From the NCBI RefSeq assembly GCF_018399035.1, contig NZ_CP073760.1, positions 5,518,501-5,582,500 on the forward strand: a DNA stretch of 64,000 nucleotides, in the 5' to 3' direction. The notes below the pieces were generated by a model, which searched no databases, was not told the origin of the DNA, and saw nothing but the letters and a program-made list of their open reading frames with translations. Below are positions 60,248 to 64,000 of this stretch, piece by piece (positions within the stretch are counted from its first letter, which is position 1; every line of letters begins with the position of its first letter). Made by a program: the position numbers and the translations under genes. The DNA is from Thiocapsa sp. GTDB lineage: Bacteria > Pseudomonadota > Gammaproteobacteria > Chromatiales > Chromatiaceae.

Positions 60248-61627
60248 CTAATCGGTCCCTTGATAATACTTGGCTAGATCCGTCTCTTTCACGCGCGTGA
60301 GCATGTCGCGCGGGAACATGCTCATCAGCTCCCAGGCGAGGTTGAGGGTGGCCTCGATGGAGCGGTCTTCGGATTCGCCTTGGCCGACGAAGCGCTCGTC
60401 GAAGGCATCGGCGAAGGTGAGATAGCGGCGATCGCGCTCGGAGAGCTCGTCGGCGCCGATGATGGATGCGAGGTTGCGGGTCTCTTGGGCACGGGCGTAG
60501 AGGGCGTAGATCTGGCCGGCGACGCGGGGATGGTCCTCGCGGGTGTCGTCCTTGCCGATGCCGTCCTTCATGAGGCGCGATAGGCTCGGCGAGATGTGCA
60601 CCGGGGGGTAGATGCCCTGGTTGTGCAGCTCGCGCGAGAGCACGATCTGGCCCTCGGTGATGTAGCCGGTGAGGTCCGGGATCGGGTGCGTGATGTCGTC
60701 CGAGGGCATGGAGACCACGGGCATCATGGTGATGGAGCCGTGACGGTTGTGGATGCGCCCGCAGCGCTCGTAGATCTCGGCCAGATCCGAATAGAGATAG
60801 CCGGGGTAGCCTTTGCGCGCCGGGACATCGCCCTTGGCGGTCGCGACCTCGCGCAGGGCCTCGGCGTAGTTGGTCATGTCGGTGAGGATGACCAAGACGT
60901 GCCGATCCAGATCGTAGGCCAGATATTCGGCCGCGGTCAGCGCGGTGCGGGGCAGGGTGAGGCGCTCGACCGGCGGGTCGTCGGCGAGGTTGATGAACAT
61001 GACCACGTTGCGCAGCACGCCGGAGCTGGCGAACTCGTCGCGGAAGAACTTCGCATCGGCATAGGACACGCCCATCGCCGCGAAGACCACCGAGAAGCTC
61101 GACTCCTGATCGACCAGCTTGGCCTGGCGCCCGATCTGTGCGGCAAGCCGATTGTGCGGCAGACCCGAGCCCGAGAAGATCGGCAGCTTCTGACCGCGCA
61201 CCAGGCTGTTGAGCCCGTCGATGGTGGAGATGCCGGTCTGGATGAACTCGCGCGGATAGGTGCGTGCGGCCGGGTTGATGGCCGAACCGCTGACCGGGCG
61301 ACGAATGTTTGAGAGCACCGGCGGTCGACCGTCGCGGGGCTCGCCGAGCCCGTTGAACTCGCGTCCGAGGATCTCGGGAGAGAGTGCGATCTCGACCGGC
61401 TCGTCGAGGAAGCGCACCCAGGTGTTCTCCAGATCCAGGTCGTCGGTGCCTTCGAACACCAGGATCAGGACCTCGTTGTCGGCGCTGCGGATGACCTGGC
61501 CGTTGCGGGTATTGCCCGCGTGGTCCTTGATCTGCACGCGGTCGCCGAAGGCGATTCCGGCGGTGTCTTTGACGACCAGCAGGCCGCCGCGGGCCTCGAT
61601 TGCAGTGCGATATTCTTTGATGCTCAT
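60248..61627 (-). CDS. ntpB: V/A-type ATP synthase subunit B
   Basis: 459 residues. Non-catalytic nucleotide-binding subunit of the A3B3 head. MSIKEYRTAIEARGGLLVVK start, EFNGLGEPRDGRPP, the degenerate P-loop region LPIFSGSGLPHNRLAAQIGR, and VVFAAMGVSYADAKFFRDEF, VLVILTDMTNYAEALREV match the family. The ATG is immediately preceded by the end of an 85-bp repeat unit, so no normal ribosome site is present. Subunit D, its usual downstream neighbour, is at 11.5 kb instead. Confidence 0.95.
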   Translation of the reverse strand: MSIKEYRTAIEARGGLLVVKDTAGIAFGDRVQIKDHAGNTRNGQVIRSADNEVLILVFEGTDDLDLENTWVRFLDEPVEIALSPEILGREFNGLGEPRDGRPPVLSNIRRPVSGSAINPAARTYPREFIQTGISTIDGLNSLVRGQKLPIFSGSGLPHNRLAAQIGRQAKLVDQESSFSVVFAAMGVSYADAKFFRDEFASSGVLRNVVMFINLADDPPVERLTLPRTALTAAEYLAYDLDRHVLVILTDMTNYAEALREVATAKGDVPARKGYPGYLYSDLAEIYERCGRIHNRHGSITMMPVVSMPSDDITHPIPDLTGYITEGQIVLSRELHNQGIYPPVHISPSLSRLMKDGIGKDDTREDHPRVAGQIYALYARAQETRNLASIIGADELSERDRRYLTFADAFDERFVGQGESEDRSIEATLNLAWELMSMFPRDMLTRVKETDLAKYYQGTD

Positions 61628-61712
61628 TGAACCGCGTCCGGCATGCTATGCGTTGTGTTCATTTTGTTGTGATGTCTTATCAGCCCATGGCCGCTGGCGT
61701 AGACGCGGTTCA
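61628..61712. repeat. 85-bp repeat unit touching the subunit B start codon
   Basis: 85 bp from TGAACCGCGTC (61628, the base next to the subunit B ATG) to GACGCGGTTCA. The interior shares CATGCTATGCGTTGTG and TTCATTTTGTT-like stretches with the class A units at 16 and 24 kb. A 22-bp AT-rich spacer links it to the next unit. Confidence 0.88.
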
Positions 61713-61734
61713 AGTCTCTTAAAATTTTTCTTTC

Positions 61735-61814
61735 TGAACCGCGTCTTGCCGTCGTCGTTGTTTAGGACAAGGGTCAACTCGCCCCGAAACACCGCATGTT
61801 GCTCCGGACGCGGT

Positions 61815-61817
<3 letters not shown>
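61735..61817. repeat. 85-bp repeat unit ending on the subunit A stop codon
   Basis: 83 bp from TGAACCGCGTC to GACGCGGTTCA. Its last three bases are the complement of the TGA stop of subunit A. With the previous unit and the short spacer it makes up the entire A-B intergenic region. Confidence 0.88.
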
Positions 61818-63611
<1,794 letters not shown>

Positions 63612-63628
63612 GGGTTTCGCTCATGGTC

Positions 63629-64000
63629 TCATCCGCTGAAGAGGTTGCCGGTGTCGAACCCGCTCGGCAACAGCCGTTCGAGGATGACCTGTTGCACGGC
63701 GGCGCGCAGACGCTCGAGCCGGCCCTCGTAGGTATTGTCGATGCGGATGCGTCGGTCGCGGCTGGCGACGAGTACCCCGCCGAGCGTCTCGATCGGCTCC
63801 TTGGAGAGAATCACGGTCTTGTGACTCGGGAGGGTCTCCAAGATGGCGTCCCAGCGCTCGGCTAGGCGATGCAGATCGCGCGCATTGGCGGAGACGACCA
63901 AGGACTTCTCCTCGATGAGGTTGGCCGCGCGCACGATCAGGCTCTCCAGCCAAGGCTCGTAGCGCCCGAGGTCTTCGCTGAACGCCTTCATGCGTCCGGC
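63629..64000 (-). CDS. ntpE: V/A-type ATP synthase subunit E, C-terminal part (runs off the window)
   Basis: The frame is open to the right edge. The visible 120-odd residues (LGRYEPWLESLIVRAANLIE, ILSKEPIETLGGVLVASRDR, RIRIDNTYEGRLERLRAAVQ) match the globular C-terminal half of the peripheral stalk subunit E; the GGVLVASRDRRIRIDNTYEGRL region (here abbreviated) is the typical signature. The N-terminal coiled-coil half lies outside. An ATG at 63991 is internal rather than the true start. Confidence 0.82.
   Translation of the reverse strand, partial: AGRMKAFSEDLGRYEPWLESLIVRAANLIEEKSLVVSANARDLHRLAERWDAILETLPSHKTVILSKEPIETLGGVLVASRDRRIRIDNTYEGRLERLRAAVQQVILERLLPSGFDTGNLFSG

Overview
The window looks like chromosome from a GC-rich gammaproteobacterium. 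The gene content (V/A-type ATP synthase, FolE2, triple-domain QueD, a SufS-SufE fusion, many c-di-GMP and PAS-sensor proteins, heavy IS load, an integron cassette patch) and protein style fit a purple sulfur bacterium of the Chromatiaceae. That assignment is an inference from overall gene style; no rRNA or photosynthesis gene is present to prove it. No tRNA, rRNA, CRISPR array or prophage was seen.

Layout. 1-9.4 kb: a partial IS1595 transposase, a duplicated 3' scrap of groEL, a HigBA-type toxin-antitoxin pair with a palindromic operator, the CIRCE-controlled groES-groEL operon, and the wreck of a type I restriction locus (internally deleted hsdR, frameshifted AAA_4 ATPase) bordered by IS ends, one of which carries a nested IS4-type insertion. 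9.5-23 kb: housekeeping genes tcdA, xpaC-like, V-ATPase subunit D, a YkgJ protein, a secreted protein, two esterases, a MenH-like hydrolase, folE2, ispA-xseB, parE, a FIST sensor and a half-length acetyltransferase. 23-35.5 kb: an accessory region with an aspartic protease, small unknown genes, a toxin-antitoxin module split by two intact IS elements (one carries a DruA-like passenger), an orphan integron attC site with cassette genes, an IS701 element, a truncated diguanylate cyclase and a DUF6399 transposase. 35.5-48.6 kb: a NitT/TauT/THI5-type ABC transporter operon, an Mth938 protein, gltX, glgA, sufS-sufE, a PilZ protein and the queuosine precursor cluster queC-queD-queE followed by a glycosyltransferase. 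48.6-60 kb: a response-regulator GGDEF/EAL protein, two very large hybrid histidine kinases, a group II intron fragment and a cytosine-5 DNA methyltransferase. 60.2-64 kb: V-type ATPase genes B, A and the start of E, all on the minus strand.

How genes connect: FolE2 (GTP cyclohydrolase) supplies dihydroneopterin triphosphate, the QueD substrate, so folE2 and queC/D/E together make preQ0. Subunits E-A-B at the right end and subunit D at 11.5 kb belong to one rotary ATPase but are about 48 kb apart.

The most unusual feature is a family of about 85-bp repeats with inverted ends TRAACCGCGYC/GRCGCGGTTYA, found at about a dozen intergenic sites. Their length is almost constant but their interiors differ. 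Their terminal TGA or TAA is repeatedly the stop codon of the neighbouring gene, and two units fill the whole atpA-atpB gap. Two loci share a composite arrangement (unit, AT-rich spacer, unit) and a third is built alike. I know of no description of this family.
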